This document shows positions 11,846 through 23,215 of a stretch of 64,000 bases of DNA, in pieces. Position 1 is the stretch's first letter; each line of letters starts with the position of its first letter. Source of the DNA: Maylandia zebra (lineage: Eukaryota > Chordata > Actinopteri > Cichliformes > Cichlidae); the NCBI RefSeq assembly GCF_041146795.1, contig NC_135170.1, positions 33,621,033 to 33,685,032 on the forward strand, given 5' to 3'. A program made the position numbers and the translations under genes. The notes beneath the pieces are model-generated. The model had not been told where the DNA came from. It saw only the letters and a program-made list of their open reading frames with translations, and made no database searches.

Positions 11846-12616
11846 ATTCACAAGGTTGAGATATTTAAAAATACCTATGCTTGCTTCACTTTTCAGATCC
11901 CTTCACCTTGACAAGCTACACCTATCCTCCATGTACAGTGTATGGGTTATCCTCAGTGGCCATTCAAGAAATCTTAAGCTTCACTTTTATGTCATCAAAG
12001 GTTTAGCTTGAGCCTTAGCCAAAATTAACCTCGAGGCTATGTAAGGGCTATTTGATCAAGAAGCGGAGTGAGTGCGAGTGCTCCATCACATGGGCTGACC
12101 TGAACGATCACCAGACCTGTACCCGTGAATGGCGTAGTGAAGGAAAAGAAAAAAGTCCTCAGCACATGTAATTTAAACCTAACGTGTGATAGGTTACATT
12201 GATAAGCGTTACTTGTGCCGGTCTGAGTGTGGTTTCTGCCAGCAACACCGTAGCACGTGACAACCCTCTTCACTTTGTGCGAGGATGGGGCTGAGGTGGG
12301 ATGTGAAGCTTCCCACTGTGTGAACATGATGAAACGAGGATGTTCACAAGCCATCAATGAGATGCTGCTAATCTGACTGTATCCTGCTGGGAAGCGTCTG
12401 ACAGAGGGAACCACCAGCAGAGACCATCACTTGTTTACAAAGAGGTTTATGTGTATTGCGCGCGTGTTCACTGTGCAGGTTTATCTTTAAGAGACTATGA
12501 TGCAGTAGACTTAGTGAATGGTTTAAAAACACCTCCTCTGTCTAACACTTTAACATATTTAGATTCATTTTACGCCACTGGTTGCATGCAAGCTGAAACA
12601 TGCAGACAGAGTCTTA

Positions 12617-13329
12617 AGCTGGGCATACACTGTGCGATTTTTGGCCCATTTTGAGCCGATTTTTCAGTCGTGCAACCGTTTTGGCGATCGGCCCGATTTG
12701 GGCATTCATCGTGCATCGTCGTGCATCACGTGGTCGTGAGCAGTGTTGCCAACTCCTCAGTAAGGAAAATCGCTATTGGCTGTCCCAAAAATCGCTAGAA
12801 GTCGCTAAATGATGTCATCGCCTAATTTGCATAATAGATCATGCTAATGTAATTTTTTTAGAAAAAAAAAGTCGCTAAGGGGTCTGAAAACTCGCTAAAT
12901 ATAGCGACAAAGTCGCTAAGTTTTCAACACTGGTTGTGAGGATTTCAAACAGGTTTGAAATCCTCCCGACCAAGCAATTGATGATCGGGAGCTGGTCGTG
13001 AGGTGTTAATTGATTCTCGTTACCCCACGTATACTACACGATGCACGACGCACGATGAAGGCCAAAATCGGGCCGTGACACCATCATCGTCGTGAGGGTG
13101 TCACCGCAGCTTGTCACACTGCGCACGGGCAAACACATAAATGTCGGTGAAAAAGACGGAGTAGCGCGGCAGTGCAGCGTGTGATCTGGACACAAGCGAT
13201 GGAGGCACTTGTAGAACTTTGGAAAGGTCGTATAGTGTGAGACCTGCATCGTGACCTACGAACTTCTAACCTCTGCGAGTCAATCGTACAGTTTGAGCAG
13301 GAGCTGAATCGCACAGTGTTTGCCCAGCT
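12617..13329. mobile_element. TTA-flanked DNA transposon (Harbinger-like ends), no transposase
   Basis: The inverted ends are AGCTGGGCATACACTGTG at 12617 and its complement (CACAGTGTTTGCCCAGCT, one mismatch) ending at 13329. TTA lies immediately outside each end (12614-12616 and 13330-13332), a 3-bp duplication as used by PIF/Harbinger elements. The interior has many short inverted motifs built on 'cgtgca' and 'gatcg'. A separate hAT MITE is inserted at 12741-12932. Without it the element is about 513 bp. No transposase is present. Confidence 0.82.
12741..12932. mobile_element. hAT MITE nested in the TTA-flanked element
   Basis: A 192-bp insertion with inverted ends CAGTGTTGCCAAC and GTTTTCAACACTG. 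It is flanked by GTCGTGAG (12733-12740) and GTTGTGAG (12933-12940), an 8-bp target duplication with one C-to-T difference at a CpG. The interior is made of repeated 'gtcgctaa' motifs in both orientations. Confidence 0.88.
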
Positions 13330-14945
13330 TTAATCTGGGCAACTAGGCTGAAGCGTCTCAGAGGAAACAGGAGGGGCACAAAGTAAGCACACAAAAGAAA
13401 GAAAAATGGTCTGCAGCTTTCTCAGCTGTCACATGCTTCTATAGTAGGTGGCTTGTTCAAGAGATCATGTAACAAATTCATCAGTTAACAGTATTGATCC
13501 CGCAGTGGACACAACCCCGAGCCTAGGATCCTCCAATGGATCTCTGGGTCCTCAGATATGCCAGGATTTACATGAGAACAGGTAATAATATTTATACCAC
13601 CTTGTTGTGGGCGTTGCAGTAAACCTGTCCAGCTGTGCAGTGACATTTGTACTTGTGCTGCTGATTTTGTGGACTTGCATGGTGCCACCCCAGTAATATG
13701 AGGTAGATGAGCAGCTTGTCTCATGAGGCGAACTGTCCTAGATTTAAAAAACAGTGTATGACCTTGATTTCTACTGTAGAGAAACCTACAGAGCTCTGAT
13801 TTATTTCCTTAAGCCTGGAGGAAAAGCAGCACCCTGTGTTTGAGCACTGCGATCTGGTGCAGCCTACTTTAACTCAGAGTTTGAGATAGCACCTTAGAGT
13901 CATTGACACTAACAATACCAATGTTGTATTCTGCTTGAGCCTTAAATTTCACATATAAATCTGACGAGCTCTTTAGCTCGTTAGATACCTACTCATAGAT
14001 TACGCATGCAGCCATTAGCCAATCTAGCCTTCCTGGACTGTTTTTCTTCACCTTATCTGTGCCTGTAACAATACACCTACCCACACATCCAGCATGTTTT
14101 AGATAAAATGGTGAAAGCTCAGCCTTCAGGCTGTTTGATGACTGAAAAGCTACATACAGGCAACATATGTAGGCATGTAAAAGAAATGCAAACAGACAGT
14201 TTACACCACACTGGCAGGGGAGTCATGAAATGAACATAATATATATGAAAATCAAAAGACCTTGGATTTATAGGAAATCAGTTTTTTAAAACATATACAT
14301 GTTAATACTCACTGTATGTTTGACTGTGTTTCATTAAGATAGGCCCAGTCGTTAAGGAGATAGGGCACATATAGACATATATATACTATGATCATTATAG
14401 TAACATATCTGTACTCATTTAAAAGTCATAGTTCTGATACATAGAGTAAAATATAATTAGCCATGCTAAAAGCTTCTATTTGACAGAGATATTTATTTAA
14501 TTATTGTTTGTTTATTTTAATCGGGGGGGTTGTTGGGTAGACTGGTACCACTGTTCTGAGGAGTGTCAAACAATGCCAGCCGGTCCAGGCTGCTGGTGTG
14601 TCTCAGTATGTCCTTGAGCATCAGGCCGTAACTGTAACTACTCATTTTTCACTGAAAAGGGTTACTGGCGTGAAAGACAATCTCATACCAACCATAACAA
14701 ACACGTTGTGAGAGCCTAAACGTGACCGAGAATGAAAGTGAAAATAAAAAGAGAGTAAAAAATAAAAGAAATGATCATTTTTGTCATCACAACTCCATAG
14801 GCTTTATACAAACGATGGACATTGCCATTGTGATCGGCTGCAGACTTGGTTCCTTCTGGAGCCCAAAGTTACATATGCAGAGTTATTACCTAGTGTGGTT
14901 AGTTTTGGTGCCTCTTTAAAAATAGCACACAATGGGTTTTTTAAT
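13330..14945. other. Intergenic stretch, no gene seen
   Basis: No exon, inverted-end element or clear repeat copy is recognised. The short ORFs have no family resemblance. Confidence 0.4.
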
Positions 14946-14949
14946 CTCG

Positions 14950-15375
14950 CCCTTCTTCTGGATTTTTCTAAGGCTTAAACTTGATTGGAGCGCTTGACTG
15001 GCAGGTTTGTTGATCAGCCAGCTGTAGCTGAAAGCTGTTTGCTCCCCTCTGCTAATTAGACCTCTCAAGCATGTTTGTGCTATTGGTGTGTTTTGGAGTG
15101 TTTCAATGGAAGCGTCTGACAAACAGAGATGCAGAGCATTCAACAAATTTGTGCTTCAGTTTTGGTAAGTGAAGTTTTAGCATATTAATAGCATGCTACT
15201 TAGCACCATTTAGCTGATACGTGTCTCTGTGCACTTAATGTGCAAAGTTTATGAATCCTTGTTAACCAGGTTTGCTCATTTTAATCAGTATAAGGTGACT
15301 TCTGGCTAAAAGCCACTGAGTGACATCAGGGTGGCTACATCCATCTTTTATATTGTCTGTGCTTCCAGTTTTTAG
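14950..15375 (+). repeat. Dispersed repeat, plus-strand copy
   Basis: The sequence from 14985 matches the reverse complement of 11540-11845. The segment from about 15290 (gtgacatcagggtggctaca) matches pieces near 1727 and 51255 in the opposite orientation. The family also has copies at 30470-30800 and 49020-49280. A 20-base poly(A) run follows at 15406-15425. Confidence 0.7.
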
Positions 15376-15405
15376 ACTGACTCATCTGAGCCCTGCTTTA
15401 GATTT

Positions 15406-15425
15406 AAAAAAAAAAAAAAAAAAAA
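15406..15425 (+). repeat. Poly(A) tract
   Basis: Twenty uninterrupted A residues, just after the dispersed repeat. Confidence 0.9.
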
Positions 15426-15534
15426 GCTCAGTTACTTACTTTAATGTTAATAGTCAATGTATTCTTTTCCTCAGACTTTCTATGAAACTTGAAGTAAATC
15501 TTTGTCATACCGTACAAGTAATGGAGCTAAAATG

Positions 15535-15780
15535 AAGGTTTCTCATTTTATGGCTCAAAGCCACGCGGTTCAGCTTATTATGCTAATATGGCTGAGATCT
15601 GAAAATAGAATTTATGAAAATTACACAATAACTCGACAACTCTGCGGGGGGTCATCTGAAATTTGGGACCCGAAAACGAGGTTATGTGCCACAAAAAATT
15701 CAGCGTATGGGTGTAGAGGCATTTCAGAAAAGGGCACAGCCAGACTGCATGAATTGCCAGATGAAAAGTGCTGCATTTGA
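15535..15780 (+). pseudogene. Candidate cysteine-rich, galaxin-like ORF or exon relic
   Basis: An open frame of 81 codons starts at the ATG at 15535 (an upstream in-frame ATG exists at 15502). The N-terminal part has a short hydrophobic stretch (AVQLIMLIWL), like a weak signal peptide. The C-terminal part reads LCGGSSEIWDPKTRLCATKN, then SAYGCRG, then EKCCI and a stop. The spacing C-G-G ... D-P-x-T-x-x-C ... C-x-G resembles one galaxin-type repeat (CGG ... DPKT-x-LCC ... CCG), but two expected cysteines are replaced (CA for CC, CRG for CCG). No flanking exon or splice pattern was found. It may be a relic or chance. Confidence 0.28.
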
Positions 15781-16199
15781 TTCCAGGGATGTGAAAACCA
15801 GGCTAACTGCTAACCTAATTAATATTGTTTCCCTCCTGTGATTTGCCAAATCAGAGAGTGCTAATTTCACCCAGCACTGCACACACACTACCTAAAGTCT
15901 AGAAAAGGGTGTCCTTGCTTCTTGGTAACCACAGCTACGTGGTGCTTATGTGTTGCTCTCGGTGATGTTTGATGCTTTCAGCTTAAAAGAAGAAATACGA
16001 GATGGGGGTCCATGATAGGTGTGTATGTTCTTATTTGATCAGTTAATTTTAGTGCCTCAAGGATTCAGAGACTTTAAAGATTATCATTATTATTGTTATT
16101 ATTATTATTGAATTGTGGGTTTACTTCTGAATCTTTTGCTGAGATGGTAAAATAAAAATAACAGACAGTAAATATTAATAATAATCCCCAAATTCCTAA

Positions 16200-16784
16200 G
16201 TTCCTAAGACCCCCTTAGTGACTTTTTTTCTAAAAAGCGACTAGCGACGTGGGGCAATCATGGCTCAAGAGTTGGCAGTTCGTGTTGCAATCAGAAGGTT
16301 GTCGGTTCGAGCCCCGGCTCCGACAGTCTCGGTCGTTGTGTCCTTGGGCAAGACGCTTCACCCGTTGCCTACTGGTGGAGGTCAGAGGGCCCGGTGGCGC
16401 CAGTTTCCGGCAGCCTCGCCTCTGTCAGTGCGCCCCAGGGTGGCTGTGGCTACAATGTAGCTGCCATCACCAGTGTGAATGTGTGTGTGAATGGGTGGAT
16501 GACTGAATGTAGTGTAAAGTGCTTTGGGGTATTTAGGGACTGAGTAAAGCGCTATACAAATACAGGCCATTTACCATTTTTAGCGACAAATTGTAGTTAG
16601 AGACTTATTTATGATGACTTTTTGACGTGAAAGCGCGTATCGCTCTTACTCTCAACAAGCAGCGGGTGCTGCCGTGGGCCTGTGCCAAAGCGCTCACAGG
16701 CGGAGGATAGTCCTCCCCCAGCTGCTATCAGGGCAGGAGATGTTCACACCTATGCATCCAAACTGCAAATGAATCGCCCATGAG
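16200..16784. mobile_element. hAT-like fragment interrupted by a SINE
   Basis: The flanks of the SINE contain 'aaagcgactagcgac' on the left and 'tagcgacaaattgtagttag' on the right, resembling the 'gtcgctaa' interior of the nested hAT MITE at 12741-12932. The outer ends are not clear. On its right it runs directly into a second hAT copy (from about 16785). Confidence 0.55.
16249..16580 (+). mobile_element. tRNA-derived SINE, AFC-like (cichlid type)
   Basis: The 332-bp unit is flanked by TAGCGAC on both sides (16242-16248 and 16581-16587), a 7-bp target duplication. The 5' head has an A-box-like TGGCTCAAGAGTTGG (16261-16275) and a good B box GGTTCGAGCCC (16304-16314), the internal pol III promoter of a tRNA-derived SINE. 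The body 'tccttgggcaagacgcttca' and the tail 'gcgctatacaaatacaggcc' match SINEs I remember from African cichlid genomes. The SINE depends on a partner LINE for movement. The family name is from memory; a related teleost SINE family is possible. Confidence 0.82.
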
Positions 16785-17657
16785 CGAAGTAATTGGTTAC
16801 CTTATTACTTAGTCACTTTTTAAAAACATGATGCACAACCTGAATACGTAATAAAGCAATAAACCTTTCAGCCCATTTCTATTTTTCTGCATAATCCATC
16901 CTATAACATGTAATGAAAGGAAAAAGTCTCTTTTTTAAAAAAATGGTTTTATTAGTTTTAATCTTTTAACTTTATCTACATTGCATCAAGCAAAAATTAA
17001 TTATATGCAACAGTCTTTCACAGGAAGTAATTTGTTTAACATTTAAACCTATTTCCTACATATTCCAGCATATAAAATAAAATAATGTTTTGTGTTTACC
17101 CTCACTCTTTCAAATAGATGCAAGTAAAACACAGCAGAAAATGAATAAAATTAAAGATTCAGCAGCTCATAAATCTATTGTCACCTGTTTAGCAGGAGTT
17201 TTGCCCGGTGCCCCAGCGGTCACTCTATGAATGTCACAATTCTGTGGCAGCGTGGTGAGTGCTTGCTCAGATTTGAAGTTTAATTTTTCGCTGTAGAAAG
17301 AAGTTTTCTTCCCACGCAGAGTGTACAACGAACACTAATGGTTTTGTCACTTTTTACAGAATCAAATTTAAAGTAATTTAAAGAAAGTAACGTCCAAGCT
17401 TTAAACGCTTCATGGTCGTACTCTCTCCTGCACTCCATACCATCCATTGTTGATCTGCACACGTCTGTTGCTGCCACGGACGTCGCACACTCAAAAGTCA
17501 TTGTCATGAGACACTCACAAATCAAATCATGGTGGTTTAGTAACGCAGTAATGGAGCATGCTTACAGGAAAGTAACAGTGATCTAGTTACTTTTTTGCAA
17601 TAGTAATCCCTTACTTGTTACTTGAAAAACATAATCAGATTACTGCCCATCTCTGCT
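16785..17657. mobile_element. hAT element with BED-finger remnant, copy 1
   Basis: Colinear with 34200-35082 over most of its length (shared landmarks: 'aaaaacatgatgcacaacct', 'gcaacagtctttcacaggaa', 'gatctgcacacgtctgt', 'cagattactgcccatctctg'). The right end at 17657 is kept (CCCATCTCTG). The left hAT end (CAGTGTTGG) is absent, replaced by the other hAT-like fragment. The minus strand at 17280-17525 carries transposase N-terminal sequence. Confidence 0.8.
17280..17525 (-). pseudogene. hAT transposase exon remnant (BED zinc finger)
   Basis: The minus-strand frame ends with FDSVKSDKTISVRCTLCVGR and KLLSTAKN. This matches the BED-finger opening of ZBED-like hAT transposases, where C-x-x-C (CTLC here) binds zinc and KLLSTAKN-x-S-x-NL-x-KHL normally follows. 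Only the first zinc-ligand pair is inside the frame; the histidine part is missing. The copy at 34066-35082 has the same segment as VRCSLCVGRKRLSTA. It is a non-functional fragment. Confidence 0.68.
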
Positions 17658-20250
17658 CACGATGTGCTGCATGCTGCCTTGCTTGTTGGTGTGAATGCAC
17701 TTATTCAGTTTCATTGAAAACAGAAAACCTTTTTTTCAGCAATATTTTCTCACAAACTTTTTAGCATTTTAGCACAAAGACACTGCTTCAATCTGTACCT
17801 CCTGCTGAGCTTAGATGCTAATCTGCTTCACGTGCTGCAGACAGTGGTTAGAATATTGTCATTAGTGGAGTTGATGCATCTCTGCTGGAAAACTAGGCGA
17901 TAAAACAGTTTCTAAAAATACTACAGTCATCTTTTCTGCAGTATGTTACAAGTTCATACTGGTGTGTATCAGATAGTATCTGTTGGTCAGTATCAGCTGC
18001 AGATATATCAGTCAGGCTTCAGTATTTATTCTCTGGATTATGAGGAGCTGTAAAGAGCTGAGATCAAAGAGATATGATCGTTACTATCCCAACTGTCACC
18101 TCTATATTAATGCTATATTGTAAGATTGTATCAAAAATATTTGGCAGTGGTTCCACATGTAAAGCATAAATCTTCAAACTACAGAGTGGGAAACAAATGA
18201 AAGACTTTGTAAACCCCACTGCTGCTGTGTTTTGTTTTACAGGTTTTATTTCCTGTTACTTTTTTGTTGACTTGTCAGATACATTACCAGAAAATGACAC
18301 TGCAAGCTCCACCATTCAACTCTGCTATCTTTTTTAATTCACTTTCTGTGGAGCAGCTCCTGGCTGTATACCTGATGATATCACATTTTTGAGTCCTCGC
18401 TCTGTGGCTTCTGGCTTTGGGAGAATCATTCACAATCGCATGTATTGATTTGAGTGTAAGAAATTCTTAAATACATGCCTCTCACTGGATTTATGGGTTG
18501 CCTGATAAAAGACTGTTGACCTTAACTGGTATGTACTGCAGTAAAAGAGAAACTGTGAAAAAGAGGAGCCTCTTGTGGGAATTGGTGTGATGTGAATTTT
18601 CAGCTGTCCTGCAAACCCCTACGAGAAAAATGCTTTAGAAAAAAATTCAGATGTTTTGATGGTAAATGGTAAAAAGATCGCCCCGTTAAGGTCAAACCTC
18701 TTTGTGTTCTCTCTATAAGTCTGGGGAGGCTTCAGAACAATTAAAATCTGGCGTGACAGTTCGGAGCAAGCTGCAACAGATTCAGGAGAAAAACAGTACA
18801 CTCATGAATTATTCAAAACGATTGTCTTTCAAGCGTAAAAAAGTAAAGTCTGCCAAGAATCTTTTTCTACTGACAATGTTTGAGTCAATTACAAAACACA
18901 AGTGTGAACGTGCAGAAAGCAGTTGACAGATACAATCAGATATGTACAGTCTGAGAGTGTAACCGCATAATAAACTTGTTCAGCCAAACAATCGTTTTGG
19001 GTAAACGATGGTTTGTTTTGAGTCTTCAGACACAGACGAGCTGCTGTAATTATAATCCTGTTCCTTTTCTGAAATGAAGTGAGTAAAAAAAACAAAATCA
19101 ATGGCTGTCTCAATAGAGAGATGAAAATGAAGGGAAAAAATCAATTGTATCGATGTAATCCGAGGCAGTAAGTGTTCCTCCGTTTGTTTGTCGGATAAGC
19201 GCTGAATGAAATCTTTAAAGCTCAAACAGCATGGTTGAAGTGAGACTTTCATCATCCGACAGAAATTTCATCAATAAATTGCATCAACCAAATGTCTAAT
19301 GGAGCCACTCCTGGCCACAGTGGTCGGCAAACACGTTGACTGTGTTGTCATAATCTCTTCCAACAACGCTGAGATCTGCCGCACACTTTGATGCGCATCC
19401 AGATTTATCATGTGTTCATGAATTTATTGGAGCACTAAATGTAGCTCAGTCAGACAGCAGTCGATCTGGATAAGACTTCCTAAAACCCACAGCAGCCATA
19501 TGTCTCGGGAAACGTGCGATCCTTCTGAAATAACATTTTATAGATTTATGTCTTTATTGTGAAAAGAAAGGGTTTGCATAAAAACAGACAGACCAGGATA
19601 GTTATTTGGTACTAACAAAGACATTTTTGGGTCAATTTAAAAGGTATTGAAAAATACAAGATGATGTAAGAAAACAATATATAAGTGCAACAAAGGCAAC
19701 ATTTGCATTCCCTTGTTCGGCTACGTTTGCCACCCTCAGACTGTAAATAAAAGATGAAAAAAGAGCCACTATGACATCACCAGGTTGGTGTTTGTTTTAA
19801 GACCATACCTGACCTGAGAAGCCAGTGGATATGGCTGAGTCATACAGTAGCAGCTTGACAGTGAGAAAGTAGGTCTATATCATGGTTTACTTTGCTTGGA
19901 TGTAATTGTTTATGTTAATGGTACCATAATTTAATAAATGTAAGACACAATCCCAGATACTGAGTCACAGGTAAGGTGTTTACTGAAGTCATTGATCAAC
20001 TTCATTGATCATTTTCTAGGAGGATTCTATACAAATGGGCTTCTTTTTGCAGCCAAAGATGCTTGCAAGTTTATGACACTTCTGCAATAGCTGCAAACAT
20101 GTACTGCATACATGAATCAACCCTTTTCACTATTTGGTTGTTAAGTGATGACATATGAGCCCTGCATCCAGGTCAGAACTACTCTGTGTTTAATAAGGTT
20201 GTTTTGTTTTTAACATGTTTTCATGCGTTGTATCTTGTTCTGTTCTACAG
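17658..20250. other. Intergenic stretch, no gene seen
   Basis: Complex, non-repetitive-looking sequence. ORFs at 18619-19255 have no recognised domain. The block at 19290-19530 is a candidate for conserved non-coding DNA on composition alone. Confidence 0.3.
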
Positions 20251-20580
20251 GGTGGGCCATTTATATGGATACAGCGTAATAACATGGGAATGGTTGGTGA
20301 TATTAAAGTCTTGTTTGTGGCACATTAGTCTATGTGAGGGGGCAAACTCCTCTAGATGGGTGGTGACCATGGTGGCCATTTAGAAGTCGGCCATCTTGGA
20401 TACAACTTTTGTTTTTTCAGTAGTAAGAGGGCCATGTGACACATCAAACTTATTGGTAATGTCACAAGAAAAACAATGGTTTCATTTCCTCCTCACTATG
20501 AATTTATTTTTCTTTAGTCCGAACGTTATCCCGCATAACAAGAAATGCAAAAATAATCATACTCTCCTCAAACTGACACC
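20251..20580 (+). mobile_element. Left end of a fish DNA transposon (GGTGGGCCATTTATATGG family)
   Basis: Begins with GGTGGGCCATTTATATGGAT and continues with 'tgggaatggttggtgatatt' and 'gtgacacatcaaacttattg'. I recognise these as the terminal region of a common fish element of the Tc1/IS630 type. The matching inverted right end is not found downstream, so this is a truncated copy. Confidence 0.65.
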
Positions 20581-23005
20581 ATAATGGACCGAGGAGAGCG
20601 AGTGGTCTGACTTCATCTAACCCCGTGCCATCTACACCGTAATTAATGAAATCGCCTCACACAGACGCAAAAAGCCGGAGCAGCCCGTCATGCTGATTGC
20701 TTGTGAGATATTGCCAGTGGATGCAGCTCATGGTCACACCAACATATGTGATTTTACATCACAGAAGATAATTTTAAGTGCATTATGTGAGGTGAACCTT
20801 TACCTTGAGAAAATAATTTTAATACCCAGAAAAGTGTCTCTGAAGTACCGAGGAGTATCTTTGTGGAATTTTATTTTTTCCAAGCTCAGTGTCTTGCTCT
20901 GACTCATCCTCACTCTTATTTCTTGGTTTCAAATGACCAATGTCTGCTATGTTCAGACCAGGCAAGCCAGTTATCACCTGCACTTCCCATCTCATGCTTT
21001 CCTACCAGCAGGCACCATTGTGAGTCACTGTTGTGAGTCACTGCTGTGAGACTCTCAAACCCACAGATGGACACACTCTAACTCAGCAGCCTTGGATTGA
21101 AGCTGGCGAGGGAAGTCCCGGTCCTGGATTAAGATCTGAGACACCAGATTGAGATGGTCTCCAAGCTTGTTACAGTTCCCGGGATGTAATTGTGATATAC
21201 GATGTCTCTTACTGACTGTCCTTGATGGTACAAGAAGGAAAGATCATTCAGGTCATTCAAATGTTTTGTTGGTAAACACACAGTAGTGGATGTTTATTTA
21301 ACTACAATCTACTGTGCCAAAAAATAGACTAATATGCACGGATGAAAAATATGAAGCATGGTTTGTATTGCAAGTAAAATTCACATTTTTGTAAAAGGCA
21401 TTCAAGCCTGTAGGTACACATTGCACATTTCTAAGTTTATATTGGCGTATACTGTGTTGAATCATTTTCTAATTACCAAGCTACAGTAAATGTCTCTTGA
21501 AGCTGAAATTGCAGAATCCAAGCAGTGAGGAGGGAAACTTGCTAATTGCTGCTTATTTTCAGAGTCCTGAACTGTTTCCACCGACTAATCTAAAGTCTGA
21601 GAGGCCTTAGAGCTCCACGGGGAGTTTCTCCAGGTAACTCAGCGGGATGGCCATATCGACTTCTCAGCACACAACAGAATGCTCCCATTTATCTTGATTA
21701 AGCTCGAACATCTGTACGGCCTCGGCCATCAAAGTATCATTGAACATTAGCCTTGGTTAGCCTGCTCAGCATCCACACAAAATCTTGGGGTTCTAAAAAG
21801 GGGAAAAGGGGACATAAAATACTAATCTATACGACTGCAGGATTGTCTCCATGCTCCTGATGGGCATGTGGATCAATATGATTGATTGGTCCCACTGCTC
21901 AGAGGGGAATTAGCATTTAAAAGGAACTTCAGCTGCACCTACTGGAGGGTTTCTCCATCAAAGGTGGGACATGACTAAGCTGTGACCTGTGATCTCTGTG
22001 CTTCGGGAGAAACTGTACCAAACACTATGCAGCTTTACAGCTCGGTTGCCGTGGAAACCTCTGCATTATGGATTACTGATTGTGAAATCTCAGCCATAAA
22101 TACAGGCAGGGGTAGTGGCCTTTCTGCACTGCCTTTATCCCTTTGACCCCGGATAGATTGCTCTTATTTCCCGAGGTTCACGAAGCCAAGCCCTCTTGAT
22201 ATCTGAAAATTAGGTCAGGCTCTCTCCTGTGAAGCAAGAGTCATAACTTTCTGTATATTGGTTTACTTGGTTTGAAACCTTTGCTGAATGCTTTCAACTC
22301 AGTTTCAGGGCTGACATCATTAGGGTTTTATTGCTTCCAAAGCGAGGATGACTTCCTGTAATAGACAGTGGTCGGCGACTTCAGAGTCTTCTTATAAGCT
22401 GGAGTTTCCCTCTTTTCCTCTCACTTTACTTGCGTCAGAGTGTGTTCAATTTCCACATTTTGTGTAAAATACTAAGAATAATAATTTTCATGCTGCCTGC
22501 ATTTCTCTCGAGACAGCCTTATGAGTTCAGGGACAGCCTTGGTATTCACAAAAAGGGCATTCACACTCAAAAACCTGATGTGATTTTATTTGACATCTTG
22601 AACATTTGATATTCACAGCACAGGTTCACCTGCTGGCTGCCATGCCCTTTAATTACAGAAACACAAACAGCCAGGTAGCATCACTGTTCCTCCTTTTCAC
22701 ATTTATTTTTTATATAATCAAGAATTTCCTTGACTTTAAAATCTCCTTAACAGTGGATGTCTGGCCACCCGAAACAGGGTTATAAACAGCTTATATAAAA
22801 TGTCAGAGAAAACCCACAAAACTCTACAGGGTCCTTAAAAGAAAAACAACCATAAACCTTCATGTTTATGCTTTCAGACACTGCTGACACCTATTAATAG
22901 CTTACTGTCCAGATCCATCCTCACCGTCCTCAGTTTCTGTCTTCATGGCACTGGACATGGATGGTGCTTGTTCTCTGTCTGCTCCATCTACTCTGGCTGC
23001 TATTG
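20581..23005. other. Intergenic stretch, no gene seen
   Basis: Mostly unique-looking sequence of moderate GC. It contains a near-consensus RFX X-box at 22045-22058 (GTTGCC-gt-GGAAAC). The region 21530-22250 is complex and non-repetitive and could be conserved non-coding DNA. Confidence 0.3.
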
Positions 23006-23215
23006 TCTTCATCAGTTATTATGCTATAAATAGTTTTAACTACCTCCTGTATCATGCTAATTCTTCCATTCAACTTCTTCCACTCATCCAATTCAGGGTT
23101 GCAGGGGGCTGAAACACATCCCAGCTGAGACAGGGTGACGGGCATGGTCGACCCTGAAGAGGTCACCAGGCCGTCACGGGGTTAACACAGAGAAACAGAC
23201 ATCTTTTCACATTCA
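23006..23215 (+). repeat. Teleost dispersed repeat fragment
   Basis: 'tcaggaattgcaggggg'-like wording appears here as 'ttcagggttgcagggggctg', then 'catcccagctgagacagggt' and 'aacacagagaaacagacatc'. I recognise these as the common fish repeat with 'cccagctgacacagggtgag' and 'acacagagacagacaaccat'. The class is not certain; it is probably LINE 3' sequence. Confidence 0.6.

Noticed and set aside
12037..12414. 125-codon minus-strand ORF
   Set aside because: No family resemblance, no splice context or conserved motif; consistent with chance.
16249..16506. 85-codon ORF and tRNA-like sequence
   Set aside because: This is the body of a SINE. The A and B boxes belong to the SINE promoter and no complete tRNA cloverleaf is present, so it is not a tRNA gene.
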